Positions 1 to 8,275 of a stretch of 64,000 nucleotides of DNA are shown piece by piece. The stretch comes from JAJEFO01 sp965208685. GTDB lineage: Bacteria; Pseudomonadota; Alphaproteobacteria; Rhodobacterales; Rhodobacteraceae. Numbering within the stretch: position 1 is the stretch's first letter; every line of letters starts with the position of its first letter. Below the pieces are notes generated by a model. That model was not told where the DNA came from. It made no database searches and saw only the letters and a list, made by a program, of their open reading frames with translations. The translations under genes and the position numbers were made by a program. The stretch spans positions 1,612,001 through 1,676,000 of the forward strand of contig CBDBPL010000007.1 of assembly GCA_965208685.1 (NCBI GenBank), in the 5' to 3' direction.

Positions 1-7
1 TCATATG

Positions 8-48
8 CTCTCAAGAGCACAATGAAAACGATAAAGATCTCTTAAGAG
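8..48 (+). promoter_or_regulatory. putative double operator ahead of hipBA
   Basis: Two near-identical palindromes, CTCTCAAGAG at 8-17 and CTCTTAAGAG at 39-48, lie 31 bp apart (about three helical turns) directly upstream of hipB. The second overlaps the AAGAGGA ribosome-binding site of the ATG at 52. HipB proteins are known to bind inverted repeats in their own promoter as dimers, so these are the best candidates for autorepression sites. The assignment rests on position and symmetry only. Confidence 0.5.
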
Positions 49-51
49 GAC

Positions 52-393
52 ATGACGGCAAGAAATCTGCTCACAGATGCACCGCCATATGAGGTTGAAC
101 AGGCGATCACGCGCCTGGGCCGCGACTTGCGCACCGCGCGCCTGCGCCGCAACCTGACGATCAAAGAGGTCGCGGCAAAGATTGGTACCGGCCGGCGCGC
201 TGTCATGGACGCCGAAAAGGGCAAGCTGAGCACCGGCATCGCGGTCTATGCGGCCCTGCTTTGGACCTACGATCTGATGCGCCCCTTCAGCGCGCTTGCC
301 GACCCGCTTGCTGACAGCGAAGGTCTCGTCCTCGACAAGCTCTCCGGACGGGCGCGCGCGCGCAGCGGCAAGGGGCTCGACAATGACTTCTGA
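52..393 (+). CDS. hipB: HipB-type XRE antitoxin/repressor
   Basis: This 113-residue protein has a helix-turn-helix of the Cro/CI (XRE) type at about residues 20-75, with the motif TIKEVAAKIGTGRRAVMDAE. It is followed directly by a HipA kinase gene whose ATG (383) lies 11 bp inside the hipB stop, the usual antitoxin-toxin arrangement with translational coupling. HipB antitoxins bind and neutralise HipA and repress their operon. The start at 52 follows an AAGAGGA site at 45-50. Size and context fit the family well. The C-terminal tail (DKLSGRARARSGKGL) is basic. Confidence 0.85.
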   Translation: MTARNLLTDAPPYEVEQAITRLGRDLRTARLRRNLTIKEVAAKIGTGRRAVMDAEKGKLSTGIAVYAALLWTYDLMRPFSALADPLADSEGLVLDKLSGRARARSGKGLDNDF

Positions 394-1672
394 GCCCGGC
401 GCCACCGATTGCTTTGTCTATATCACGCTGCCCGGCACGACCGCGTTCGTGACAGCGGGCCGCTTCGTGCTCGAACCGGGTCGCGGCGGGATTCCGGTCG
501 GGCGCTTCGTCTACGGCAAGAGCTACCTTGCCAATCCGGACGCAGTACCCATCGACCCGATCGATCTCAAGCTGGTTGGGACGACCTACCGTACGACGGC
601 GCTAAAGGGCGTGTTCGGCGCGCTGCGCGATGCTGGTCCTGATCATTGGGGGCGCCGCATCATCGAGAAACATGCTGGAATGCCGCAGCTCGGAGAGATC
701 GACTATCTGCTCCACGGACCGGATGACCGCGCAGGCGCGCTCGGATTCGGCCTTGGGCCCAAGCCCCCCGCACCGCAAAGAGAGTTCAACAAGACGCTCA
801 ATCTTGAAAGGCTGATCGCGGATGCCGACGCAATCATCGCCGGCGAAGACTTGCCGGGCGGCCCGGAGGCCGGACAGGTCGAAGACCTGATGCTGGTCGG
901 CACCTCGATGGGCGGCGCGCGCCCGAAAGCCGTCGTCGAGGATTCGGACGGGCTTTGGCTCGCAAAATTCAATCGTGGCGATGACAAGTGGAACCACGCG
1001 CGCGTCGAGCACGCCATGCTCAGGCTCGCCAGCGCCTGCGGCGTCCGCACCGCCCAAAGCCGCATCGAGCGTGTTGCAGGCCGCGACGTGCTGCTCGTCA
1101 AGCGCTTCGACCGCGAAAGGACAAGTCACGGCTATCTGCGTGCCCGGATGATGAGCGGCCTGACGATCCTGCGCACCGAAGACACGCACCAGCACAGAGA
1201 CCGCTGGTCCTACGTTCTGCTGGCCGAAGAGCTGCGCCGAATTTCGAGGCAACCGAAGGACGACGCCGACGAACTGTTCCGCCGCATGGTCTTCAATGCG
1301 CTGATCTCGAACACCGACGATCACCCGCGCAACCACGCCACCATTGCAAGAGGCGCCGACTGGAAACTCTCCCCGGCCTACGACCTGACGCCGTCTGTGC
1401 CGGTGAGCCTTGAGCGCCGCGACCTTGCCATGACCAGTGGTGACATCGGCCGCTACGCGAACGCGCAGAACATGCTCTCGCAGTGCGCAAGGTTCCATCT
1501 CAAGACGGACGAAGCCGCCGCAATCATCGATGCGATGGAGGGCCGGGTCAAATCCAGCTGGTATGATATCGCCCGCCGCGAGGGCGTCACCGAAGCCGAC
1601 TGCTCGAAGATCAGCGGCGCCTTCGCATATCCGGGATTTCGACTGGCTCCCGAGAAGGCGGCGCAGGCTTGA
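383..1672 (+). CDS. hipA: HipA-family serine/threonine kinase toxin
   Basis: The 429-residue product is full length for HipA. Visible kinase elements are GTSMGGARPK (residues 173-182, ATP-binding loop region), SNTDDHPRNH (309-318, catalytic loop with Asp) and YDLTPS (333-338, metal-binding segment). HipA toxins phosphorylate an aminoacyl-tRNA synthetase (GltX in E. coli) and cause growth arrest. The actual target here is not visible from sequence. The ATG at 383 was chosen because it matches the start of homology and overlaps the hipB stop; an open frame extends further upstream inside hipB. The protein appears intact, so the module may be active. Confidence 0.87.
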   Translation: MTSEPGATDCFVYITLPGTTAFVTAGRFVLEPGRGGIPVGRFVYGKSYLANPDAVPIDPIDLKLVGTTYRTTALKGVFGALRDAGPDHWGRRIIEKHAGMPQLGEIDYLLHGPDDRAGALGFGLGPKPPAPQREFNKTLNLERLIADADAIIAGEDLPGGPEAGQVEDLMLVGTSMGGARPKAVVEDSDGLWLAKFNRGDDKWNHARVEHAMLRLASACGVRTAQSRIERVAGRDVLLVKRFDRERTSHGYLRARMMSGLTILRTEDTHQHRDRWSYVLLAEELRRISRQPKDDADELFRRMVFNALISNTDDHPRNHATIARGADWKLSPAYDLTPSVPVSLERRDLAMTSGDIGRYANAQNMLSQCARFHLKTDEAAAIIDAMEGRVKSSWYDIARREGVTEADCSKISGAFAYPGFRLAPEKAAQA

Positions 1673-1677
1673 ACACG

Positions 1678-1815
1678 TGCGGCGACAATGTCCCCCCTCA
1701 GTTCATTCGCTGCGCCGCCGATGTTCTCGGGGACTGAGAGCATGGCCCGTCCGGCAAGAAAATCGTCGAGGCCACGTCGGTTCTTGGCGGTGGAGCGCGA
1801 TTTGAACGCGCCCCG
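1678..1815 (+). pseudogene. possible remnant of an abortive-infection (AbiJ N-terminal-like) gene
   Basis: Immediately after hipA one frame reads CGDNVPPQFIRCAADVLGD, then a TGA, then EHGPSGKKIVEATSVLGGG. The pattern (aromatic/charged start, AADVLGD, a G-x-x-G-x-x-I helix) resembles the N-terminal domain seen in AbiJ-type abortive infection proteins as I remember it. The internal stop and loss of further similarity after about 1815 suggest a decayed fragment, truncated before the IS element that starts near 1970. This is recognition from memory only; chance similarity is possible. Confidence 0.25.
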
Positions 1816-1984
1816 CGCGAGCACGCACTTTGGGGCACAATACAAGCGCACGGCCGCTTCCAACTGCTTCAGGAATGATCGGCAAGAACTCGAAGGCACT
1901 CTGCGGCAATCCAACTCTTCGTTTGTTCACGACTTCTTGCAATTTGTGACCAGCCCTTGCGTGCGTTATCAAGTGCGCCGTAAA

Positions 1985-2005
1985 GCCCCGTCCTTCAGGG
2001 CGGGG
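1985..2005 (+). repeat. left-end hairpin of the IS605-type element
   Basis: GCCCCGTCCTTCAGGGCGGG plus one G forms a near-perfect stem of about 8 bp around a TTCA loop. The same hairpin recurs at the right end (3641) and, as variants, at both ends of the iscB element near 52.5 and 54.2 kb. Such imperfect hairpins are the substrates recognised by TnpA in single-strand transposition. Confidence 0.8.
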
Positions 2006-2023
2006 ACATAAGGCGCAGACATT

Positions 2024-2464
2024 TCACTTTCCTGGGGATCGTTGGTTTTCGACATACCTTCGAACGAGGTCGAGGGGCGCACCGCCACAGGATGCGGCGA
2101 AATAGGACGGCGACCAGAGGGCGCCCTTCCGGTAACGTCCGGAAACTTCGGGGCGCATCCGTCGCAGGCGGCGGCTGGACACGCCCTTCAGGCTGTTGAC
2201 CAGCCTGGAGAGGGGCACCTTGGGAGGATAGTTGACAAGCAGGTGGACATGGTCGTCCTCGCCGTCGCATTCGACCAGTTCGGCCTCGAAGTCGTGACAG
2301 ACCTTCGCGAAGACGTGCCGCAGGTCCTCCACGGCCGGCCGGGACAGCACGCCGCGCCGGTACTTCGTGACGAAGACCAAATGGACATGAAGCGCGAAGA
2401 CGCAATGCCTGCCCGTCCTGTATCCCGTTGACTCGTCCACAGGCCAACCGTACCATGGGACCAT
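2024..2464 (-). CDS. tnpA: IS200/IS605 TnpA, Y1 HUH transposase
   Basis: The 146-residue protein has the HUH motif DHVHLLV (His72, His74) and the C-terminal catalytic tyrosine context LVRRYVENQ (Tyr137), both diagnostic of TnpA. TnpA cuts and rejoins single-stranded DNA at the hairpin ends. I chose the ATG at 2464 because upstream codons in the longer open frame are antisense to tnpB. With this start, tnpA and tnpB initiate on opposite strands with a two-base overlap of their start codons. Length is close to the family norm of about 130-150 residues. Confidence 0.9.
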   Translation of the reverse strand: MVPWYGWPVDESTGYRTGRHCVFALHVHLVFVTKYRRGVLSRPAVEDLRHVFAKVCHDFEAELVECDGEDDHVHLLVNYPPKVPLSRLVNSLKGVSSRRLRRMRPEVSGRYRKGALWSPSYFAASCGGAPLDLVRRYVENQRSPGK

Positions 2465-3605
2465 GCTGAAGGCAATCAAGGTCAGGCTGCATCCGACGGT
2501 GGAACAGCGCGAGGCGCTGGCATTCCAGTTCGGGGCCGTGCGCTGGGCGTACAACTTCGCGCTGGAGTGGCGGATGAAGGCGTGGGAAGACCACGGCGAA
2601 AGCGTCACGAAGCGGATGACCCTGGACAAGCTGGTCGAGCTGAAGTCCGTCGAGGCAACAAGCTGGCTCAAGGACGCCGACAGCCAGGCTCTTCAGCAAT
2701 CAGTGATCCACCTGGACGACGCCTTCGGACGGTTCTTTGGCCGCAGGGCGTGTCATCCGCGCTTCAAGACCCGGCATGGCCGGCAGTCGATGTCGTATCC
2801 GCAGCGGGTGAAGGTCGTGGACGGCCGCGCCCTGTACCTGCCGAAGGTGGGGACGGTTCGTGCCGTGCTTCACCGCGCCGTCGAGGGCCGGATCAAGACC
2901 GTCACGGTGTCCCGGTCGCCGACGGGCAGGCACTACGCCTCCATCCTCGTCGACGACGGCCGGGACCTGCCCGAACCGCTCAAGGTCATGGACGGGGAGA
3001 GAGTGGCGGGGATTGACCTCGGCCTCGCGGACGTCGTGGTGGAGAGTTCCGGGCGGAAGACCCCGAACCCGCGTTTCGTGAAACGCACCGCCGCCAACCT
3101 GCGACGGAAGCAGAAGAACCTGTCCAGGAAGAGGAGAGGATCGGCCAACCGTGCGAAGGCGCGCGTGCTGGTGGCCAAGGCACATGAAAGGACGATGAAC
3201 GCGCGGGGCGACTTCCAGCACAAGCTGTCGAGACGACTGGTTGACGAGAACCAAGCAATCTGCGTCGAGACGCTGGGGGTCAGGAACATGCTCGGGAACC
3301 GGTCTCTCGCCGCACACATACAGGACGCGGCGTGGGGAGGGTTCGTCCGCAAGCTGGAGTACAAGTGCGTATGGTCCGGCCATCGCCTTGTGAAGGCGGA
3401 CCGTTGGTTCGCGTCCAGCAAGATCTGCTCGGGTTGCGGCGCCAGGGTCCGGAAGCTGCCGCTTTCGGTCCGGCGCTGGACCTGCGCCGCGTGCGGGGAT
3501 GAGCACGACAGGGACGTCAACGCGGCCGTGAACCTGCGGCGGCACGGCATCCTGGCACTGAAGGCGGAAGGGCTGTCCGTCTCTGCCTGTGGAGGCTTGC
3601 GTTAG
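2463..3605 (+). CDS. tnpB: TnpB, RNA-guided RuvC-type endonuclease
   Basis: This 380-residue protein shows the N-terminal OrfB helix-turn-helix region, RuvC-I (GIDLGLADV, Asp185), RuvC-II (CVETLGV, Glu269), a CxxC...CxxC zinc ribbon (Cys322, 325, 341, 344) and RuvC-III (DRDVNAA, Asp351). All three catalytic acidic residues are present. TnpB proteins are ancestors of Cas12 and cut DNA guided by an omega RNA transcribed from the element's right end. The gene starts divergently from tnpA and ends 65 bp before the right boundary. It looks fully functional. Confidence 0.92.
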   Translation: MLKAIKVRLHPTVEQREALAFQFGAVRWAYNFALEWRMKAWEDHGESVTKRMTLDKLVELKSVEATSWLKDADSQALQQSVIHLDDAFGRFFGRRACHPRFKTRHGRQSMSYPQRVKVVDGRALYLPKVGTVRAVLHRAVEGRIKTVTVSRSPTGRHYASILVDDGRDLPEPLKVMDGERVAGIDLGLADVVVESSGRKTPNPRFVKRTAANLRRKQKNLSRKRRGSANRAKARVLVAKAHERTMNARGDFQHKLSRRLVDENQAICVETLGVRNMLGNRSLAAHIQDAAWGGFVRKLEYKCVWSGHRLVKADRWFASSKICSGCGARVRKLPLSVRRWTCAACGDEHDRDVNAAVNLRRHGILALKAEGLSVSACGGLR

Positions 3606-3670
3606 ACGGGCACACTGCCCGCGGCAGCCTGAAGCAGGAAGCCCCGCCCTTCAGGGCGGGGAGCAGTCAC
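3480..3670 (+). ncRNA. predicted TnpB omega RNA (right-end RNA)
   Basis: In TnpB systems the guide RNA overlaps the 3-prime end of tnpB and runs to the right end of the element, with the guide supplied by flanking DNA. Here the segment includes the tnpB 3-prime end, a GC-rich tail and the terminal hairpin at 3641-3661. The guide would start at about 3671 (GTGTGCAATGCGGTGTCG). The 5-prime limit is a guess; extent and expression are inferred from the family. Confidence 0.5.
3641..3661 (+). repeat. right-end hairpin of the IS605-type element
   Basis: A near-perfect palindrome, GCCCCGCCCTTCAGGGCGGG plus G, preceded by GCAGGAA. The GCAGGAA-hairpin combination recurs at the gene-distal end of the iscB elements, suggesting the two element types are mobilised by the same type of TnpA. 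Confidence 0.8.
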
Positions 3671-3749
3671 GTGTGCAATGCGGTGTCGCAGACGAGCAGA
3701 TCCGGCGATCTCGGGAAGCATGCCCTTAGTGTAAAAGGCGACCAACAAT

Positions 3750-4784
3750 TTGAAAAAACGAAACACGGGAATGATTCAACACTCCAGACTTTCCGTTGCA
3801 CCGATGATGGACTGGACGGATCGGCATTGCCGGTACCTGCACCGGCTCATGTCGCGCCGTGCACGGCTCTATACCGAGATGGTGACGTCCGCCGCATTGG
3901 TTCGCGGCAACGCCAGGCATCTCATCGCATTCGACGAGGCTGAACGTCCGTTGGCCCTGCAGCTTGGCGGCTCGGACCCGTCCGAGCTGGCCGAAGCCGC
4001 GCGGATTGCCGCTGCCGAGGGTTTTGACGAGGTCAACCTGAACGTCGGCTGTCCTTCCGAAAGAGTGCAGTCGGGAACGTTTGGCGCCGTGCTCATGAAG
4101 AGGCCTGAACTGGTGGCAGAGTGCCTGGCGGCCATGCGATCGGCTGTCACGGTTCCGGTCACGGTCAAGTGTCGGATTGGAGTCGATGACCAGGATCCTG
4201 CCGTCGTGCTTCCGGACTTCCTGCAGCGTGTCAGGGATGTTGGCGTGACGACCGTGGCGGTCCATGCGCGAAAGGCGTGGCTCCAGGGGCTCAACCCGAA
4301 GCAGAATCGCGAAATCCCGCCTTTGGACCATGACCTTGTCTGCGAAATGAAGGACCGGTTTCCGGATCTCCGGATCATCTCGAACGGCGGCATCGCGTCC
4401 CTGGAACAGGCACGCGTGCTGCTGGGCAGGGGCATGGACGGCGTCATGATCGGGCGGGCCGCCTATCAGTCGCCTTGGCGTATCCTCGGCACGGCTGACC
4501 CCGACATCTTCGGAGAGAGGCCGCCATTCCTCTCGCCAGTGGAAGTGGTTCACGCCATGTGCCCCTACATCGAGCGTCACGTCGGCGACGGTGGCCGTCT
4601 CCATGCCGTGACGCGGCACATGCTCGGCCTCTTCTCAGGGCGTGCTGGTGCACGTCGCTGGCGGCGCAGCCTCTCCGAGCACGTTCGTGAAGAAGGGGCC
4701 GGGGTTGAAGTCGTGCTTGAAGCTCTTGAAGCGGTCGCGCAGTCCGCCGGAGACGGAGAGATGCATGTCGGAAGGGCTGCCTGA
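3750..4784 (+). CDS. dusA: tRNA-dihydrouridine synthase A
   Basis: The product (344 residues from TTG 3750, or 337 from ATG 3771) is an FMN TIM-barrel enzyme that reduces uridine 20/20a in the tRNA D-loop. Family signatures are SVAPMMDWTDRHCR at the start, LNVGCPS with the catalytic cysteine, VKCRIGVDD, VHARKAWLQGL and SNGGI. The HARKAW segment and MDWTDRH are typical of the DusA subgroup rather than DusB. The ATG at 3771 starts nearest to the conserved region; neither start has a strong ribosome-binding site. It begins about 80 bp after the IS right end. No partner gene is obvious. Confidence 0.9.
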   Translation: MKKRNTGMIQHSRLSVAPMMDWTDRHCRYLHRLMSRRARLYTEMVTSAALVRGNARHLIAFDEAERPLALQLGGSDPSELAEAARIAAAEGFDEVNLNVGCPSERVQSGTFGAVLMKRPELVAECLAAMRSAVTVPVTVKCRIGVDDQDPAVVLPDFLQRVRDVGVTTVAVHARKAWLQGLNPKQNREIPPLDHDLVCEMKDRFPDLRIISNGGIASLEQARVLLGRGMDGVMIGRAAYQSPWRILGTADPDIFGERPPFLSPVEVVHAMCPYIERHVGDGGRLHAVTRHMLGLFSGRAGARRWRRSLSEHVREEGAGVEVVLEALEAVAQSAGDGEMHVGRAA

Positions 4785-4844
4785 CGCGCAACCTGCAGGA
4801 GCGGCCGGGAGATCGGATGCCTGAAGGCGGGATGCGGCGCGGTT

Positions 4845-5100
4845 CTGTCCGGAAGCTGCTTCGCCTGAAGTCCCGGCGGAATCGGCAAGTCGTTCCGTTC
4901 AGGCATTTCGCATATCCGCTTCCGTATTGCATCCCCAGTGAGCGTCGATGCGATTCCCGGTTCTCGGTCGGGAACCTCAGTGCCTCCATGCCCGGTGACC
5001 ACGGCCTTGAACCAGCGCACCGGTTCCGGAGTGCCGTCGCCGGCCTGGCAACGGCAGGCCTGCGGCATCCGGTCCGCACCTCTTCGCGAGAATGACCGAC
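4845..5100 (-). pseudogene. decayed C-terminal fragment of an aldo/keto reductase
   Basis: On the minus strand two reading frames in turn give SRRGADRMPQ, then TPEPVRWF, REPGIASTLTGDAIRKRICE and MPERNDLPIPPGL. These match the C-terminal part of the intact aldo/keto reductase at 8276-9238 (KGADRMPK, LEPVRRIEALV, RDPRITSTIVGVSRPERVRE, MLEWNDMPVPPDLLE) in the same order. Nucleotide similarity is also visible (GTCGTTCC and CATTTCGC blocks). Frameshifts, gaps and loss of the N-terminal two thirds make it a pseudogene. The remaining 4785-4845 and 5100-5311 intergenic sequence shows nothing else recognisable. Confidence 0.65.
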
Positions 5101-5311
5101 GCCGTCGACGGTCAACCGATGCACCCGCTGCATGATCGACCTGTGTGCACCCTCGGAGGACTTGCAGGTTTGCCAGGTCGGCTCCGGTCAGCCCAAAGCC
5201 GATTGATTCTCTTGTCTTGATCGAATTCAATGATCGAGTCTGGACGGCGTTTGCCCGCATTGTCACGATTCGGGCGTGCGCCTGCATTTGAGCGAAACAG
5301 GGAGAAAAGAG

Positions 5312-6322
5312 ATGCTTGCAATTCTTCGCCGGACTCTGTCCGCGGCGCTATTTCTGGGAATGTCCGCCGGGGCCGTGTTTGCGGCCGAATGGAAATTCAA
5401 CAACGGGCTTCCGGAAGGCCGCGGAGAGTCAGCGCAGCTTGAGACCTTTGCTGCGGACGTCGCCGAGCTGAGCGGCGGCAGCCTCATGATCGACGTCTTC
5501 CACGGCGGTTCCCTGAACCTGAAGGACAACGACGTTGCGCGCTGGCTGCCCCGTGGGGCGGTCGAAATGGGCCTGGTCTGGGCGAACTACCTCGGTCGCG
5601 ACGTTCCCGCCCTGAACGCGGTGATGATCCAGGGGTCGGTCGGCAGCCCCGAGGAACTGATTTCCGCGCTGCCTGAAATCCAGGAGATCTACGCCGAGGT
5701 GCTTGGCGAAATGGGCATCGTGCCGACCGGGTTCATGGCCCTGCCGCTCCTGAAGGCCTCGATCTTCTGCCGCGAGGAGCCGGTTCAGTCGCTTGACGAC
5801 CTCAGGAAGAAGAAGCTGCGCGTCTGGAGCAACGACCAGGTCGAAACCTTCACCAAGCTTGGCGTCTCGGCCCAGATCGTTGGCCAGAACGATCTGTACG
5901 TGGCGCTCCAGACCGGTGTCGTGGATTGCGCCGTCTATCCCGCGCTCTTCGCGCACACGATCTCGCTTCAGGAAGTGACCAAGTACGCCTCCTACCTCTA
6001 TCCGGTGGCAGGCGTTCCCTACGTCCTGGGCGCGTCGAAGGGTGCGTGGGACAGCCTCAGCGACGCCGAGCGCGAGGCCGTCACCACCGCGGCCGCCCGT
6101 GTCTGGGAGCGCACCAACGAGTACTCGAAGGCGGAGGAGAACGAGCAGGCTGCCCGTGCCAGACTGGCCGAGCAGGGAATCGAGTTCCTCGAGCCGTTCT
6201 CCGACGAAGATCGCGCCGCGTTCCTGGGTGCTGCCTCCGCCACGTGGCAGGAGATGGCCGAGGAAGCAGGGGGCAAGGCGCCCGAGTATCGCCAGAGAAT
6301 CCTCGGAGTCCTCGGACGCTGA
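5312..6322 (+). CDS. dctP: TRAP transporter substrate-binding protein (DctP family)
   Basis: A 336-residue periplasmic binding protein with a clear signal peptide (MLAILRRTLSAALFLGMSAGAVFA, written in parts: basic start, hydrophobic core, AxA cleavage). The mature part has the DctP-type pattern, including KLRVWSNDQVETFTKLG and the conserved segment QTGVVDCAVYP that contributes to carboxylate ligand contacts. The ATG at 5312 follows GGAGAAAAGAG. It is the first gene of a dctP-dctQ-dctM operon. TRAP systems use a sodium gradient to import carboxylates, including sugar acids; the ligand cannot be read from the sequence. Confidence 0.88.
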   Translation: MLAILRRTLSAALFLGMSAGAVFAAEWKFNNGLPEGRGESAQLETFAADVAELSGGSLMIDVFHGGSLNLKDNDVARWLPRGAVEMGLVWANYLGRDVPALNAVMIQGSVGSPEELISALPEIQEIYAEVLGEMGIVPTGFMALPLLKASIFCREEPVQSLDDLRKKKLRVWSNDQVETFTKLGVSAQIVGQNDLYVALQTGVVDCAVYPALFAHTISLQEVTKYASYLYPVAGVPYVLGASKGAWDSLSDAEREAVTTAAARVWERTNEYSKAEENEQAARARLAEQGIEFLEPFSDEDRAAFLGAASATWQEMAEEAGGKAPEYRQRILGVLGR

Positions 6323-6324
6323 GC

Positions 6325-6858
6325 TTGGACGACCGCAGGAAAGGGGACGGGCGCGCGGCATCCTCGAGCCGCATCGAGGGCCTGCTGGCGCCTGTCTTTG
6401 TCGCCATGGCTGCAATGGCAGCACTGGCCGGCGGCGCGATCGTCGTCCTGATCGGCGCAAGCGTGACAATGCGGTACTTCGCGTTCGCCCCGTTCCGGTT
6501 CACCGAAGAGCTTGTCGGGCTCCTGATGACGGCCGCGTTCTTTCTCGCCTTGCCACTCGCCACGCTTCGTGCCGAGCATGTTCGCGTGCTCGTGCTTGTC
6601 TCCATGCTGCCGGACAGGGCGGCGCGTTCGGTCGGCATTCTGGCGGCACTCTTCGGCGCCGCGTTCTGCCTGTGGTTTCTCGCGCTCTGCCTTCCCTGGC
6701 TGGAGTTCGCGATTGACCGCAACATCAAGACCGAGGTCGGCCGCCTGCTGATGTATCCCTGGATGGCGTTGCTCCCCTTGTCCATGGCCTTGAGCATGGT
6801 GGCGTTCCTGGCGCGCGGCGCGTCGGCTGGCGGCGTGCGGGACACGGGCCAGGCCTGA
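6325..6858 (+). CDS. dctQ: TRAP transporter small permease (DctQ family)
   Basis: This membrane protein of about 177 residues has four hydrophobic segments (around LLAPVFVAMAAMAALAGG, ELVGLLMTAAFFLALPLA, SVGILAALFGAAFCLWFL and MYPWMALLPLSMALSM), the usual DctQ layout, and the RFTEELVGLL and EHVRV motifs. Start choice is uncertain: TTG 6325 lies 3 bp after the dctP stop and gives a normal length, while an internal ATG near 6407 would remove the first membrane segment. It sits between dctP and dctM and would form the membrane complex with DctM. Confidence 0.85.
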   Translation: MDDRRKGDGRAASSSRIEGLLAPVFVAMAAMAALAGGAIVVLIGASVTMRYFAFAPFRFTEELVGLLMTAAFFLALPLATLRAEHVRVLVLVSMLPDRAARSVGILAALFGAAFCLWFLALCLPWLEFAIDRNIKTEVGRLLMYPWMALLPLSMALSMVAFLARGASAGGVRDTGQA

Positions 6859-6876
6859 CAAGGCAGAAGGAAAGCG

Positions 6877-8172
6877 ATGTTCAGTTTCTGGGGGCTTCTG
6901 GTCGGCGGCCTTGCGGTTCTCGCAGGCTCGGGGCTTGCCCTGGGCGCGGCGCTTGGCCTCACCGGGCTGCTGATCCTTCACTTCCTTGCCGGCGGGTCGA
7001 CCTATGTCGCGGTCGACGCTGTCTGGAACGTGCTGAACTCCTTCACGCTCAGCGCGATTCCGCTCTTCATCATGCTGGGCGAGATCATGCTGCGGAGCGG
7101 AGTCAGCGAGAGAATCTACACGGCGCTGGTGCCGCTCTTCCAGCGGGTTCCCGGCGGGCTGCTGCACACCAACATCGCCGTCTGCACGCTCTTCGGCGCG
7201 GTCAGCGGATCAAGCCTGTCAACCGCAGCGGCGGTAGGATCCGTCGCCTACCCCGAGATGACCGAACGCGGCTATGACCGACGGATGGTCGTCGCGTCGC
7301 TGGCCGGCGGCGGAACACTCGGCCTGCTGATCCCGCCCAGCCTTTCGCTGCTGATCTACGGCGCGCTGACCGAAACCTCCATCGGGCGACTGTTCCTGGC
7401 CGGCCTCGTGCCCGGCCTGCTCTTCGCGGCGATGTTCATGCTCTACATCTTCGTGCGGTGCCTGTCCCGGCCAGACCTTTCCCCAAGGGGGGACGCCGCC
7501 GCCGGCCTGAGGACGATTCTGCTCAAGCTCCTGAGCCTGTGGCCTTTCCTGCTGCTGATCCTGGCAATCATGGGCAGCATAGCGTTCGGCTTCGCGACTC
7601 CGACAGAGGCCGCCGGGATCGGGGTGATCGCGACGATGGTCGTGGGCCGGTTCTGGGGCACCCTGACCCTGAAGACGCTGGTCGAGAGCTTCTATGCCGC
7701 GATCCTGCTCTTCGCTTCGATCGCGTTCGTCGTCATGGGCGCAACCATTCTTGCACAGGCCGTAAGCCTCCTTGGCGTTCCGCAGTCAATCCTCGAGGCT
7801 GTGCGCGCCGCCGATCTCGGGCCGGTGCAGGTGCTGGCGCTGGTCGTGCTGATCTATCTTGTGCTGGGCTGCTTCTTCGACGGGCTTTCGCTGATGATCA
7901 TGACGCTTCCGATCGTGGTGCCGCTCATGGTCGGGCTTGGTTACGATGCGGTCTGGCTGGGCGTCATCATCACGGTCCTGATCGAGATCGGACAGGTAAC
8001 GCCGCCCGTGGGGCTCAATCTGTCCGTCCTTGTCTCCGTCACGAAGGAGAGAGTGTCGCTTGGCGAAGCCGCCGTCGCCACGATACCCTACTGGCTGATC
8101 CTGCTTGCGGGAATCGCGGGTCTGGCAGCGCTTCCGCAGATTGCGCTCTTCCTGCCTGCGCTCCTCATGTGA
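6877..8172 (+). CDS. dctM: TRAP transporter large permease (DctM family)
   Basis: The 431-residue protein is highly hydrophobic with about 12 membrane segments and the DctM hallmarks FGAVSGSSLSTAAAVGSVA, GGGTLGLLIPPS, FATPTEAAGIG and IEIGQVTPPVGLNL. It forms the ion-coupled translocation channel with DctQ. ATG 6877 follows an AGAAGGAAAG site 18 bp after dctQ. The operon converges on the aldo/keto reductase operon, with about 100 bp between the stops, which suggests a joint role in sugar or sugar-acid use. Confidence 0.93.
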   Translation: MFSFWGLLVGGLAVLAGSGLALGAALGLTGLLILHFLAGGSTYVAVDAVWNVLNSFTLSAIPLFIMLGEIMLRSGVSERIYTALVPLFQRVPGGLLHTNIAVCTLFGAVSGSSLSTAAAVGSVAYPEMTERGYDRRMVVASLAGGGTLGLLIPPSLSLLIYGALTETSIGRLFLAGLVPGLLFAAMFMLYIFVRCLSRPDLSPRGDAAAGLRTILLKLLSLWPFLLLILAIMGSIAFGFATPTEAAGIGVIATMVVGRFWGTLTLKTLVESFYAAILLFASIAFVVMGATILAQAVSLLGVPQSILEAVRAADLGPVQVLALVVLIYLVLGCFFDGLSLMIMTLPIVVPLMVGLGYDAVWLGVIITVLIEIGQVTPPVGLNLSVLVSVTKERVSLGEAAVATIPYWLILLAGIAGLAALPQIALFLPALLM

Positions 8173-8275
8173 CGCGCGACGGCGATGGCCCGATGCCGAT
8201 CACCGGTCCGATGGTTCGCGATAGTCGGCTTGCAGGGGGCGTGGACCGCTCCGGGCTGCGCAGCCCTTCATGCCG

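Larger units (their letters stand above)
1970..3670 (+). mobile_element. complete IS605-type (IS200/IS605 family) insertion sequence
   Basis: The element carries divergent tnpA (Y1 HUH transposase) and tnpB genes and subterminal hairpins at both ends, GCCCCGTCCTTCAGGGCGGG at 1985 and GCCCCGCCCTTCAGGGCGGG at 3641. The left boundary was placed after TTAT (1966-1969), a typical 5-prime target tetranucleotide for this family. The right boundary was placed after TCAC (3667-3670). No target duplication is expected for this mechanism. Both genes look intact, so the element may be autonomous. Boundaries are inferred, not proven. Confidence 0.8.

Noticed and set aside
296..382. Longer hipA start at 296
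   Set aside because: The extra 29 residues lie inside hipB and have no HipA similarity; ATG 383 overlaps the hipB stop in the usual way.
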